Notes: generated by a model not told the origin, from the letters alone. DNA of 64,000 nt from Salmonirosea aquatica (GCF_009296315.1 NZ_WHLY01000004.1:246754-310753); one strand, 5' to 3'. Counted from the stretch's first letter, positions 49,883 to 59,937 are shown. Made by a program: numbers and translations.

Positions 49883-50536
49883 ATGAAATACATTTTTACG
49901 GTACTTTTTATTTTATTGATTTGGGTCAGTAGCCGGGCTCAGGTAAATAATTCTTTTTTCTGTACCCCAATTGATGAAAAATTTGAGCAAGACACAAGCC
50001 AGACTAAACGATATCATCTAAAAAAGAAATGCAATTCCGACCAGAAATTAGATTGTAATCCTATGTTTGAAGAATGTACAGTCAGCTATGTTTCGGTATA
50101 TAAAACGAAAGAAGCGCATTATCAATTTCTGATGACGGATTCGGTGATTGTTGGTCGCCGTTTTCGATCTGAAGGTAGTTTAAATGATCTTAGAATTATG
50201 CAAGAAGCTTCATCTTCCCCTATTGCGATTTTTCGGGTGTTGATTTTTTGGAAGCCGATTTTTATTTCAGTTCATTCGGTGAAAGCTGGGGTTTTTATTA
50301 TTGCAGGTTCTATCAACTTGCTGAGTTTAGCAGAAGCCTTTTTAGGGGCCGCTTTTCCTTCAGTAGTAGTGTTTTTGGAAGCACTGCATCGTTTCATCGT
50401 GCTAGCTTTGAAAAAACAGTATCATTTGGTGAGGTCATATTCAAGGATAATGTTACGTTTAACGGAGCTTATTTTTCCCAAAATGCAGATTTTGCAGGTG
50501 AAACTTTCCATAGGATTCCTGACTTCTCATCCGTAG
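49883..50536 (+). CDS. Secreted/membrane pentapeptide-repeat protein, N-terminal part (frameshifted)
   Basis: Begins with a signal peptide or anchor (MKYIFTVLFILLIWVSSRAQ) and a short soluble region. The frame is valid to about MQEASSSP; after the run of four C at 50217-50220 the open frame gives meaningless hydrophobic sequence, whereas one more C would give SSPYCDFSGVDFLEADFYF and enter the repeats of the next entry. It sits 21 bp after hsdM, where hsdS is expected. Confidence 0.65.
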   Translation: MKYIFTVLFILLIWVSSRAQVNNSFFCTPIDEKFEQDTSQTKRYHLKKKCNSDQKLDCNPMFEECTVSYVSVYKTKEAHYQFLMTDSVIVGRRFRSEGSLNDLRIMQEASSSPIAIFRVLIFWKPIFISVHSVKAGVFIIAGSINLLSLAEAFLGAAFPSVVVFLEALHRFIVLALKKQYHLVRSYSRIMLRLTELIFPKMQILQVKLSIGFLTSHP

Positions 50537-51270
50537 GCTTACCCGATACGCTCGATTTCCGTAATGTAAAATTCGATTTTCCACAGGGCTACTACCTGAA
50601 TGGAGAAAAATTGAATTTCAGCCGTTCAAGGCTCAGAGCTCCCACACAACAGAAATGCGCGATCCTGATTTCTGGTACGGATGTCGGTCAGTTACTACTC
50701 CCGTATGATCGTTTTCAACTCGTTCTTGATTCCAAAGCCACTTATGAAGAAATCGTCAGTACCTATGAGACCATAATTAGCAATTGCAAAAATGCCGGGC
50801 TGCTAGAAAGTGTGGAGGGATGGGATATCGAGTACAGGAAATTACAAATGCGCCATGATCATGACTGGGTGGGGCCTGCAATAAATTGGTTCAATGGGTG
50901 GTGGTGGAATTTTGGCTATGATCGAGGCTTGATTTTATGGCGGTGGTTACCATGCTTCTTTTGCTGTTTCCTGTTAATCAACTACTTATTTATTCCCACA
51001 CTCTGGAATAAGATGTACCAGGATCCCGAGCTGGGTATCGTTTTTCGGAAAAACAAAACCAAAGAACCGATCAGGCCACCTGTCAAACATGGTCTACAGC
51101 GCTTTCTCTTCACCGTGTTCTATACCGCCGTGATCTACTTTGGCTTCAAACTCCGGCACGAATCGGTCAATTATAAGCATGGAATTTTGATGGCCTATCT
51201 CTACTTCATGTACGGGGTAGGTACCATCCACATGGCCTTTGCATTCAGTTATATTTTAAGCGCTTACTAA
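50248..51270 (+). CDS. Pentapeptide-repeat membrane protein, main part
   Basis: The correct frame is open from about 50194. It holds pentapeptide-like repeats with aromatic or A/S/F positions (AEFSRSLFRGRFSFSSSVFG, ASFEKTVSFGEVIFKDNVTF) that form a right-handed beta-helix, then a soluble linker and three membrane helices near the C-terminus (LPCFFCCFLLINYLF; FLFTVFYTAVIYFGF; YGVGTIHMAFAFSYI). Similar proteins are found as possible membrane effectors. Its position between hsdM and hsdR is unusual and makes a link to the restriction locus possible. Full joined length is about 460 residues. Confidence 0.75.
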   Translation: MEADFYFSSFGESWGFYYCRFYQLAEFSRSLFRGRFSFSSSVFGSTASFHRASFEKTVSFGEVIFKDNVTFNGAYFSQNADFAGETFHRIPDFSSVGLPDTLDFRNVKFDFPQGYYLNGEKLNFSRSRLRAPTQQKCAILISGTDVGQLLLPYDRFQLVLDSKATYEEIVSTYETIISNCKNAGLLESVEGWDIEYRKLQMRHDHDWVGPAINWFNGWWWNFGYDRGLILWRWLPCFFCCFLLINYLFIPTLWNKMYQDPELGIVFRKNKTKEPIRPPVKHGLQRFLFTVFYTAVIYFGFKLRHESVNYKHGILMAYLYFMYGVGTIHMAFAFSYILSAY

Positions 51271-51315
51271 TACGCAACCCAACACGACCCCTTCACGCTT
51301 TGAAAGTACCTCTCC

Positions 51316-54300
51316 GTGGCCAACTACATTTCTGAAAACGACATAGAAGCCGCCTGCTGTGCGGTGCTCATGGATGAGCTGCACTACGACGAGCACCTAA
51401 ACCTTTGGCAGCTTCCCAACGATGGAAATACGGCCTTCGGCCGCACCGATGCTGCCGACCTGGTCCGGCTGGGTACCCTGCGGGCCAGTGTGCGGAAGCT
51501 GAATATCGGCATTTCGGAAAAGGTGCTGGCGGAAGCCGTGCAGGAAATCACCAAAAGCCGGGCGCACCTGAGCTTGTTTGAAGCCAACCGGGAAATCACT
51601 TCCCTGCTGCGCGACGGCCACGAGGTACCCAACGCCAAGGGCGATTATACCAAAGAGCGGGTGCGGTACGTCGACTTCAATAAACCCGGGGCTAATCATT
51701 TCTGCGTGGTGCAGCAGCTCACCATCCGGGGCAAAGCTACCCGTCGGCCCGACCTGATCGTATACATCAACGGGCTGCCGATGGTGTTTGTAGAACTGAA
51801 AAATGCCATTGAATCCACCCAGCAAGCCTACACCAAAAACCTGAGCGACTACCGGCGCGACATCCCCACGCTGTTTCATTACAACATGGTGGTGGTCCTT
51901 TCCAACTCCATCGACACCAAGGTAGGCAGCCACACGGCCGATTACGAACAGGTTTTCAACTGGGAGAAAATCGCCGACGAAACCGAAACGCCGGTTCTCG
52001 AAACCGAAATCGACCTGTTGCGCGTTCTGCGCGGATTATTCCAGAAATACGTCCTGATCGACCTGCTGGAAAACTTCGTGCTGTTCTACGCCAACTGGGC
52101 CAAGATCGTGGCCAAGAACTACCAGTATCTGGGCGTCAACAATGCCCTGGAATCCTTCCGCCAGCGCGACCAGAACAACGGTAAATTGGGGGTATTCTGG
52201 CACACCCAGGGCAGCGGCAAAAGCTTTTCGATGGCTTTCTTCACCGAGAAGATCCGGCGCAAAGTCAGGGGCCAGTTCAAGTTCGTGATCGTAACGGACC
52301 GCGAGGATTTGGAGGTTCAGATTTACAAAACCTACGTCCGGTCGCAACTTATTGAAACAGGACAAGGAAGTGGAAAACAAAGCGAGGCCCGATTTCGGGT
52401 ACCCACGGGCGCTTTTCTACCCAAGATGCTGACCGACGCTTCGACCTATGTTTTCACGCTAATCAACAAGTTTCGCGTCAATCCGAAAGACAAAGGGTTG
52501 CCTTACCCCAAGATTACCGACAGCAAGGATATTGTGGTGCTGGTGGACGAAGCCCACCGGAGCCAGTACGCCGAGATGGGCGAAAACATGCACCGTGGCC
52601 TGCCCAATGCCAATTACATTGCATTCACGGGAACGCCCCTGCTCGATGCCGACGAGAAAACCAAAGAATGGTTTGGCGACTACGTCAGCCGGTACGACTT
52701 CGCCGACAACGTGGCCGATGGCTCCACGGTGCGGATTTTCTACCAGAACCGGGTACCTAAGGTCCTCTTGCAAAACGACACGCTGAACGAAGAATACGCC
52801 GAAATCATCGAAGACGAAGACCTGAGCGACGAGCAGCAGGAGCGGCTCACCCGGCAGTATGCCAACGTAACCACCGTTATAACCGACAATGACCGGCTGG
52901 AAACCATCGCTAAAGATATTGTGGAGCATTTCCCCGAGCGGGGGTACCTGGGCAAGGGGATGGTCATTTCGATTGACAAGTTTACCGCCTTGAAGATGCA
53001 CGACAAAGTAAAGCGGCACTGGGAGGATCGGATTAAGGAACTTCGGGGGCAAATCAACAAGCTGCCGGCCGGCTCGGCCGAACGGGCCCAACTGGAAACC
53101 AAACGCCGGTGGATGCGTGAAACTGAAATGTGCGTCGTCGTTTCCTACGAAGCCGACGAAGATAGCAAATTCAGTAAAGCCGTTCTGGATATGCGGCCCC
53201 ACCGGGCCATAATGAATAGGACGTGGGGCGACGACCACGAAACCATCGAAGACCGGTTCCGGAATCCGGCCGACAAGTTGCGGTTGGTGTTTGTCTGCTC
53301 CAAGTGGCTGACGGGTTTCGACGCTCCGTCCGTTTCGACGCTATACCTGGACAAGCCTATGCAGAACCACACCCTCATGCAGACTATCGCGCGGGCCAAC
53401 CGCGTAGCCCCCGCCTTAAAAAGCGACGGCAGCGTGGCAGTGGAAACGGACGATTTTGCAGACAGCCACGAAAAAAAGGCGGGAATTGTGGTGGACTACA
53501 TTGGTGTATTTACCCGCTTGGAGAAGGCCTTGGCCAAATATGGCCGTTCTTCAGAGGGGAAAAGCACCTATCCCGCTGAATTATTCGACGACCTGTTGAA
53601 GTACCTGGATGCGGCTATTGATGTGGCGGTTGAATTCATGCATAGTCAGGGATTGGACATCACGCAGCTAACCGACAGCACCCAAACTTTCGATCAGTTG
53701 ACCAATTTTCAGGCGTTTGCGGATAGCCTGTCGCGTACCGAAGAATTGAAAAAGGAATTTTCAGTCTTCCAAAACGCCATCAGTTCATTTTATGAGGCCT
53801 GCCGCCCTGAAATCCTCACTGAACGACTGCTGCCCCCGTCGCCCAACAAGGGCAAATACAAACGCACGAAGGAAGTTATCGAGTACCTCCGTAAAATCAT
53901 CAGTCGCCGGATGGATGAAACGGGAGATTACGACCAGGCCAAGATCAAAGCGGATCAACTCATTGACGAGTCCATTATCTCCATGGGCTACACCATTCAG
54001 TCCCTGGCCGAAATCGACCTGAGCGACGTAGACTTTGACGCGTTGCAGCAAAGGTTCAAAGCCAAACCCTACAAGCACCTGGCCATAACCGATATGGTTG
54101 ATTTTCTCAGGGGTCAGGTACAGAAACTGCTGAATAGAAATGTGAATCGGGTGGATTTGGCCCAGAAGCTCAATGACATTATCGCCAACTACAACAATGT
54201 CAGCAGCGATGTGGAAGCTTTTTTCAAGGCTTTGAAGGAATACGCCGAGCAACTGCGCGAAGAAGAAAAGCGGGCCGCCGCCGAAGGGCTCACCGAGGAA

Positions 54301-54603
54301 GAGCTAGAAATCTTCGACCTGCTATTCAAAGACGAACTGAGCCAGGCGGACAAAGACAAAGTGAAACGGGCCGCGCAGCACCTACTGCAAAAATTACAGG
54401 ATGTTGACACCCGAAAAACGGTGTTAACTGTGGACTGGTATAAAGACGTGATGTTGCAGGGGCGGGTAAAAAAGCTGCTGGGAGACATTCTCGACAAAGA
54501 GTTGCCAAACTCCTACGACACCCAGCAATTCACCGAGAAGCGGGACACCGTATACCAACACGTTTACAAACTAGCAGCGCAAGGACAGCGGTACTGGGCG
54601 TAA
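51316..54603 (+). CDS. hsdR: Type I restriction endonuclease subunit HsdR
   Basis: A 1095-residue motor nuclease starting at GTG 51316 (MANYISENDIEAACC). The PD-(D/E)xK nuclease is D146 ... E160-x-K162 (RPDLIVYINGLPMVFVELKN). Walker A GSGKS is at 299-303, the DEAH box at 411-414 and later helicase motifs include KWLTGFDAPS. The C-terminus is helical and probably contacts the methylase core. It translocates and cleaves unmethylated DNA only when assembled with HsdM and HsdS. HsdS is absent here, so function depends on a distant subunit. Confidence 0.92.
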   Translation: MANYISENDIEAACCAVLMDELHYDEHLNLWQLPNDGNTAFGRTDAADLVRLGTLRASVRKLNIGISEKVLAEAVQEITKSRAHLSLFEANREITSLLRDGHEVPNAKGDYTKERVRYVDFNKPGANHFCVVQQLTIRGKATRRPDLIVYINGLPMVFVELKNAIESTQQAYTKNLSDYRRDIPTLFHYNMVVVLSNSIDTKVGSHTADYEQVFNWEKIADETETPVLETEIDLLRVLRGLFQKYVLIDLLENFVLFYANWAKIVAKNYQYLGVNNALESFRQRDQNNGKLGVFWHTQGSGKSFSMAFFTEKIRRKVRGQFKFVIVTDREDLEVQIYKTYVRSQLIETGQGSGKQSEARFRVPTGAFLPKMLTDASTYVFTLINKFRVNPKDKGLPYPKITDSKDIVVLVDEAHRSQYAEMGENMHRGLPNANYIAFTGTPLLDADEKTKEWFGDYVSRYDFADNVADGSTVRIFYQNRVPKVLLQNDTLNEEYAEIIEDEDLSDEQQERLTRQYANVTTVITDNDRLETIAKDIVEHFPERGYLGKGMVISIDKFTALKMHDKVKRHWEDRIKELRGQINKLPAGSAERAQLETKRRWMRETEMCVVVSYEADEDSKFSKAVLDMRPHRAIMNRTWGDDHETIEDRFRNPADKLRLVFVCSKWLTGFDAPSVSTLYLDKPMQNHTLMQTIARANRVAPALKSDGSVAVETDDFADSHEKKAGIVVDYIGVFTRLEKALAKYGRSSEGKSTYPAELFDDLLKYLDAAIDVAVEFMHSQGLDITQLTDSTQTFDQLTNFQAFADSLSRTEELKKEFSVFQNAISSFYEACRPEILTERLLPPSPNKGKYKRTKEVIEYLRKIISRRMDETGDYDQAKIKADQLIDESIISMGYTIQSLAEIDLSDVDFDALQQRFKAKPYKHLAITDMVDFLRGQVQKLLNRNVNRVDLAQKLNDIIANYNNVSSDVEAFFKALKEYAEQLREEEKRAAAEGLTEEELEIFDLLFKDELSQADKDKVKRAAQHLLQKLQDVDTRKTVLTVDWYKDVMLQGRVKKLLGDILDKELPNSYDTQQFTEKRDTVYQHVYKLAAQGQRYWA

Positions 54604-54754
54604 TTGATTTGACACTCCAACCTACAATCCTATTTGATAAAGATGACTGGGTAAAAAAAAAGTCTGTCATTTTAAAATAATTATAGTCAAAATCATATTG
54701 AATATTTTTATAATATTTATTTTTTAGGTACTTCCACTTTAATAAAAATCCTAT

Positions 54755-55573
54755 ATGAACACGGCATTTAATTCTTATATAAAAGATATCTTTATTGAAG
54801 TACCAAATTATAAATACAATCATAAGCCATTTTCATCGGATGCATCAAGAAATGAAAGTCACATTTTTATAGGCCGTGAAAAGTTAAAATCAAATTTTCT
54901 TCATATATTAAAAAATGGGAGTAAAAATGGCGCATATCTTGTTACTGGCTATCGAGGCATGGGCAAGACAAGTTTAGTAAATAATGTTGTAAGTACCTAC
55001 GCGAAAGAAAGAAAAGAGGATGAAGTTAAACCGATAAAAATAAGCTTGGCACAATCAAAATTGGAAGAAACAGATGTATTAAGATATATCCTAAAAATAT
55101 TACATGAAAATATTAGAGAAGAACGATTAAAGTATTATATGCCTTTTATAGATTATCGATCGTTACTTTTTGCAATTTTTAGTTTTTTTACAGGATTAAT
55201 AATATTGTATAATTTCAAGCTGGGGTTTGAAATCAATGATTTGAAAGATTATTTAAAAGAAAGTTTAAGTTTTTGGGGTATAGTATTTATAGTTTTATGT
55301 ATAGTAAGCTTTGTTTTAATATATACACTGGCAAAATATTTGTTAGAAGCATTAAATACTTTTGTTAATGAATATGGAAAATTAGAATTTCAATTATTAT
55401 CAATTATAACAATTGGATTTGCATTAGAAATTCATCAAATGGGTTTTCTTTATACAAATATATTTATATTTATATTTGTATCATATATTGTGTTCATGAT
55501 TTTTTTATTAATGATATTTTATATAAATAATTACAAAAAGTATATCAAATATATAATTTATTCAAAAAATTAA
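54755..55573 (+). CDS. KAP-like membrane NTPase, N-terminal part (frameshifted)
   Basis: The first 272 residues. Walker A GYRGMGKT is at 65-72, and about four membrane helices lie between residues 135 and 262 (for example LLFAIFSFFTGLIILYNF). The Walker B follows only in the next frame (FIFIFDELDKVE). Membrane segments inserted between Walker A and B are the hallmark of KAP NTPases, the family that includes the phage-exclusion protein PifA. The frame is lost in six A at 55564-55569; five A would give YSKINNLYERSHSNVTTESG and join the next frame. Very AT-rich, unlike the hsd genes before it. Confidence 0.75.
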   Translation: MNTAFNSYIKDIFIEVPNYKYNHKPFSSDASRNESHIFIGREKLKSNFLHILKNGSKNGAYLVTGYRGMGKTSLVNNVVSTYAKERKEDEVKPIKISLAQSKLEETDVLRYILKILHENIREERLKYYMPFIDYRSLLFAIFSFFTGLIILYNFKLGFEINDLKDYLKESLSFWGIVFIVLCIVSFVLIYTLAKYLLEALNTFVNEYGKLEFQLLSIITIGFALEIHQMGFLYTNIFIFIFVSYIVFMIFLLMIFYINNYKKYIKYIIYSKN

Positions 55574-55628
55574 TAATTTATATGAGAGAAGTCATTCCAA
55601 TGTTACAACAGAATCTGGGGAGGCTGGA

Positions 55629-58463
55629 TTGAATTTAACTACTGATTCTTTGTTGAATTTTACAAGGAAAGGATCACGAGCATTCCCTATTGCATCGGCA
55701 AAAGAAATTGAATATGAGATAATAAGCATTTTGAAACAATATAGTTTTAAAAAGTTTATTTTCATATTCGATGAGTTAGATAAAGTAGAAATGGAAATGA
55801 ATGATCAACAGATAAATGCTGCGCTTTTTCAAGATGCAGATAGAACTTATTTGAATGACTTACGAGAACGTAAACAGATAATAATAAAGTTATTGTCATC
55901 TCTAAAACATTTATTAACAGAAGCAGAAGCTAAATTTATTTTTATTGCTGGTCGTGAAATGTTTGATGCATCACTTGCCGATATATCAGACAGACAATCG
56001 GCTCTTGGAAGTATATTCCATTATATATTTTATGTGGAAAGTTTTCTAAAAGAGACGAAAGTTTCGACTCATTCTAATTCAAATAATCTTGTTGAAGAGT
56101 ATTTAGGTCAAATATTATTAAAAAACCTATCAACTAATCATAATGAAAACCTATCATTCTTACAAAGATATTGGAAATATCTTGTCGAATTAAAAAAAGG
56201 AAAAAATCAAACAAATGAAGAGAATAATTATTTTAGTGCTAACGAAAATGATGAAGATTTAGTTAAGATAATTATTTCTTTACAAAATTTTTCAACTTAT
56301 CTATGGTATAGGTGTGGTGGATCTCCAAAAAAGTTAATAAAATTAATAGAAGAGAATTTTATTCAATATAAGTCACTGCCAAGCTTACAAAATTATTCAA
56401 AATATCCTACAAATGAGAGTAATAAATCTAAGCAAAAGTCAACTTTTATATCGTTCAATGAGCCAGGTATATATTTTGATGATATGAGTATAATAGTATC
56501 GAGTAGTTCAAATAGTGAAAATAAAGTATTTATAAATTTTTCTTTTCGGCAACAGTATAAATTTGGCTTTACTTCTTATTTGTTTTATCCATTTATATTA
56601 AATCAGAAAACAGTTCTAGAGAATTATAGTGATAGTATAAATGTTTCGACACCATATTTGATGGATAGTATTATTAAATTTCATCCTTTTGCTTTTTCAA
56701 CTCATAACTTAGAATTGCTTCCAGAACTATTATCCACTAATAAATCACCTGAATTAAGATTTTTTGTACAAAAACTGATAGATTACTTAGGGCAGAATCA
56801 TATAAGAGAAACAGATTCTGGCCTTTTCAAATATAAGTTTTTTGAAAAAACACATAATGAAATTTCATATATATCAAAAGTCTTTGATGAAGAATCTGCT
56901 GCATTTAATTTTAGTCTAGATGAAAGCCACGCAATTCAAAACCATATAGTTCATAAAATTGAATATTTGCGAAACAATTTTAAAGATTACCAAAAAAAAG
57001 AAAATGCTTCTATTGAATCATTACTATTCCTAAATGATTTACTTGGGGATAGTCTACTTTTCGATGAATCCTATAAAGATGCTATTATATCATTACAAGA
57101 TGCCCTACATGATGTTCCTATACCTACAAAAGATACACCTATTGAGATTTTTTTAGTTTGGATGCGCATAAAGCTCAAACTTTCCATGGTGTTCGATAAA
57201 ATGAAGTATTACGAAATGGCCGTTGGTCACCTTGGACTAGCAATGGAGGTGGCTCTTGGATATTTATCGGCAAGGTATGCCGCTAATAATACATCGAGCA
57301 ATGAAATTAATCATGAGAGTGTTTCCAATAATATTATATCTAAACTCAAAAGTTCGAATAACGCAAAAATTAGATCAAGCTCAGAAATAATTATTAATAA
57401 ACTTGAAACTCCACTGTATCGAGAACTATTACATGTTACACAACACGCAATTTTGGGAGCTTTGTATGTTCAAGAAAAGTTTGCGGAGGGTATAACGTTT
57501 GCTAAATTGGAGAGCTACCTTAAGCAATATGCCCAAATTCATGAACATGGTGCTTTTAGTGGATATCGCGGAAGAGATATGATGATGGGGCATTTTTATG
57601 CCAGTCTGGGGACAATCTTATACTTCAAAAACAAAACTCTCCCATATCGAACAACATTAGATATTTTAGAATTTCGAAATGGTAGGAATGGACTAAATAA
57701 TGATGAATTATGCGCAGAAATTGCTGATCGTATAAAAAGAACGCCCGTTTTTAAAATAGGCAATACCAATAATAATGGAGATATTAATTCAGAGCTTTCG
57801 TTCGCAGATTACGTTGAAAGCTCATACAAAGAGCTCTACGAAGTTTTTAGTATGGATTCGTCAACTTTTCGCTTTTCTTTTATTACATATATTTCTTATA
57901 AAAAATCATTAGCTACCTATCTGGCGATGAAGTTTGAGTCAGAAAGTAACAATAATGAGGATAAATTAAAATTATATTACTTATCAAATTTGATTAAAAG
58001 TAGTGTTAGACTATTAATTAAATATAAAAATGTCCATGGTGCTAGAAAATTGATTTCTCTGGCAAATATTATAACTAAAATTGCAGATCTATTACTTCCA
58101 TTGTACAATTCAGCAAACACTAATGAAAAATTATTTGCCAATATTAATATTAAAGATTTTGTTCTTACTGATACTGATAAATTTTTAGATGATATAATGT
58201 TCAATAATGAAAACGGGCTTACTGAACAGTTTATTTCATCTCCTTTAAATAATAAAAAATCGATTAATCTTAGTTATTTACTTCAAATGTATTATTTGGC
58301 TGGAAGGTTATATGCAAAAGCAGGAAGATGGGTATCATATGGATTTCAACTTAAAAAAATATTAATGGCCATTCATAATACAGGTGTTTTGAAAAATTAT
58401 CATTATGGTGATCATATAATATTAAATGATTTTTTAGATAAATATATTGTAAAAGAATATTAA
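55629..58463 (+). CDS. KAP-like membrane NTPase, central part
   Basis: 944 residues from TTG 55629, though the true frame is open from 55557. The Walker B FIFIFDELDKVE is near residues 42-53, and an arginine-sensor-like stretch GREMFDASLADISDRQ follows near 115. The large remainder is helical with TPR-like pairs (ALYVQEKFAEGITFAKLESY). The joined protein would exceed 1,600 residues. Typical of large AT-rich defence NTPases, but no exact system name can be given. Confidence 0.75.
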   Translation: MNLTTDSLLNFTRKGSRAFPIASAKEIEYEIISILKQYSFKKFIFIFDELDKVEMEMNDQQINAALFQDADRTYLNDLRERKQIIIKLLSSLKHLLTEAEAKFIFIAGREMFDASLADISDRQSALGSIFHYIFYVESFLKETKVSTHSNSNNLVEEYLGQILLKNLSTNHNENLSFLQRYWKYLVELKKGKNQTNEENNYFSANENDEDLVKIIISLQNFSTYLWYRCGGSPKKLIKLIEENFIQYKSLPSLQNYSKYPTNESNKSKQKSTFISFNEPGIYFDDMSIIVSSSSNSENKVFINFSFRQQYKFGFTSYLFYPFILNQKTVLENYSDSINVSTPYLMDSIIKFHPFAFSTHNLELLPELLSTNKSPELRFFVQKLIDYLGQNHIRETDSGLFKYKFFEKTHNEISYISKVFDEESAAFNFSLDESHAIQNHIVHKIEYLRNNFKDYQKKENASIESLLFLNDLLGDSLLFDESYKDAIISLQDALHDVPIPTKDTPIEIFLVWMRIKLKLSMVFDKMKYYEMAVGHLGLAMEVALGYLSARYAANNTSSNEINHESVSNNIISKLKSSNNAKIRSSSEIIINKLETPLYRELLHVTQHAILGALYVQEKFAEGITFAKLESYLKQYAQIHEHGAFSGYRGRDMMMGHFYASLGTILYFKNKTLPYRTTLDILEFRNGRNGLNNDELCAEIADRIKRTPVFKIGNTNNNGDINSELSFADYVESSYKELYEVFSMDSSTFRFSFITYISYKKSLATYLAMKFESESNNNEDKLKLYYLSNLIKSSVRLLIKYKNVHGARKLISLANIITKIADLLLPLYNSANTNEKLFANINIKDFVLTDTDKFLDDIMFNNENGLTEQFISSPLNNKKSINLSYLLQMYYLAGRLYAKAGRWVSYGFQLKKILMAIHNTGVLKNYHYGDHIILNDFLDKYIVKEY

Positions 58464-58474
58464 AGCAAAATTCA

Positions 58475-58723
58475 TTGGTCAATAATTCTTCTGATCGTAA
58501 TCAAATAGCCACCTTAAGATATTATACTGGCCTCTCGAATTTATCACTTCCATTGGATCTTACAAGAATTTTTTACCAAAATGTTTCAAGTAATCCTGAT
58601 TCAAAGGAAGCTATTCTAATCTATTCTTTAATTACACTTAAAAATAGCAGTATAAATCTAAAAGAAACCATAATAAGAGACAAAAAATTGCAATGTAATT
58701 CAGTAAAGATAAGCAACATATAG
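58475..58723 (+). CDS. KAP-like NTPase, C-terminal fragment 1
   Basis: A continuation in another frame from NSLVNNSSDRNQIATLRYYT; one added base in TATTAAAG near 58461 would remove the stop of the previous part. Helical and AT-rich like the rest. It is followed by about 265 bp with several further frame changes. Confidence 0.5.
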   Translation: MVNNSSDRNQIATLRYYTGLSNLSLPLDLTRIFYQNVSSNPDSKEAILIYSLITLKNSSINLKETIIRDKKLQCNSVKISNI

Positions 58724-58988
58724 AAACTAATGTAAAAGAAATAAAATAAATAAAGAAGAAGATATTGTTAATGAATATTATAAATATATAAAGAACTCAA
58801 TTACATAGGGCAATATAATAGTATTTCACATCGATCTGTTCGTGTTATGGAATTATCATTGCAGATCAGAATCAATCGATTATTATTATATCAAGTTATA
58901 TCTTCAAATCTAAGGATTAGCTTAAATAATGAGGACATGAAAACCCGTCAGATATTGTTATTTAGTTCCTAATAAGTCAAGAGAATCA

Positions 58989-59582
58989 GTGGATCTTAAT
59001 TGGAATGATCATCTTCATAAATTAGCTCTGAGAATTAAATTTCCCGTAGATTTACAAGACCTTCATATAGATAATAGCCTAAATTCAGTAATTGGGAATG
59101 ATAACAATAAAGAATCTTTTATTAATAAAACATATCTTAAAGATTTTTTGGAACAAATTATATTGACTTGCAATGATAAAATAAATCGTAATTACTATTT
59201 TTTCAAAGAATACACTAATCTAATTATAAATTCGATTTTTTGTCTTCATCAGTCTATCCTTGATTGTAGAATGTATGGAATAAATTATATACAAGGTCCT
59301 GCCTATTTAGGGTATTTTCATAGAAAGATGGGAGATTGGTTAAAACACCTTAATCTTTGTAAGATAATTAATAATATATTGTTGTTACCAAAGTACCAAA
59401 ATGATGAATATAATAATATTAAAAATATATTAGATATCATGTTTAGGAATATGGATCGTCTTGTAGGCAATACATCATTAAGAAATATTGATGACTTTTT
59501 GTCTCATTATCAGATGGCTCTTGAATGTTATAATGATTGCTTACAATTGCATAGTGAAGGCCAACTTATAAAAATCAGCTAA
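58989..59582 (+). CDS. KAP-like NTPase, C-terminal fragment 2
   Basis: A 197-residue helical frame (WNDHLHKLALRIKFPVDLQD ... GDWLKHLNLCKIINNIL) in the same AT-rich composition. There is no credible start (GTG in mid-sequence). Probably the same large gene after more indels. TPR-like periodicity is visible. Confidence 0.5.
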   Translation: MDLNWNDHLHKLALRIKFPVDLQDLHIDNSLNSVIGNDNNKESFINKTYLKDFLEQIILTCNDKINRNYYFFKEYTNLIINSIFCLHQSILDCRMYGINYIQGPAYLGYFHRKMGDWLKHLNLCKIINNILLLPKYQNDEYNNIKNILDIMFRNMDRLVGNTSLRNIDDFLSHYQMALECYNDCLQLHSEGQLIKIS

Positions 59583-59587
59583 GTAAT

Positions 59588-59749
59588 ATGATTTATCTAG
59601 AAGATGACTATGGTGATAATATTAGCCATTTTGGTGCTGCAATTGAACGGCAACTAATAAATTCAGGAAGAATTGAGCAGGTTATTAAAGAACTTGAAAA
59701 GGAGCTGAGTGTATCTAAGCTTTATAATTCTGATAACTACTATTCGTAA
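59588..59749 (+). CDS. KAP-like NTPase, terminal fragment
   Basis: A 53-residue tail (MIYLEDDYGDNISHFGAAIE) immediately after fragment 2, ending at TAA 59747-59749. Composition and helical character match the preceding parts. This is taken as the natural C-terminus of the broken gene. Confidence 0.4.
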   Translation: MIYLEDDYGDNISHFGAAIERQLINSGRIEQVIKELEKELSVSKLYNSDNYYS

Positions 59750-59838
59750 TTTAATCAACTTTATAAGTTATGGTTATTCCAAAAAAACTTAGTCCAGAAA
59801 GCTATACCTTTCTGAACCCCGCCCCAAGCGGTATTTCG

Positions 59839-59869
59839 TTTTGAACCCTTCCGAAATCAGGGTTCAAAA
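59839..59869. repeat. Inverted repeat upstream of the broken resolvase
   Basis: TTTTGAACCC (59839-59848) and GGGTTCAAAA (59860-59869) with an 11-bp spacer, about 70 bp before the resolvase start. It may be part of a res site or a transposon end. Confidence 0.5.
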
Positions 59870-59937
59870 AGTAGGTTCATTGCAAAAGAACGCGTACCTT
59901 TATGACCCTACTTGATGACCGTTACCACGGACGGCTT

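Noticed and set aside
52459..53238. 259-codon minus-strand frame
   Set aside because: Antisense shadow of hsdR, in a region with strong helicase motifs on the plus strand.
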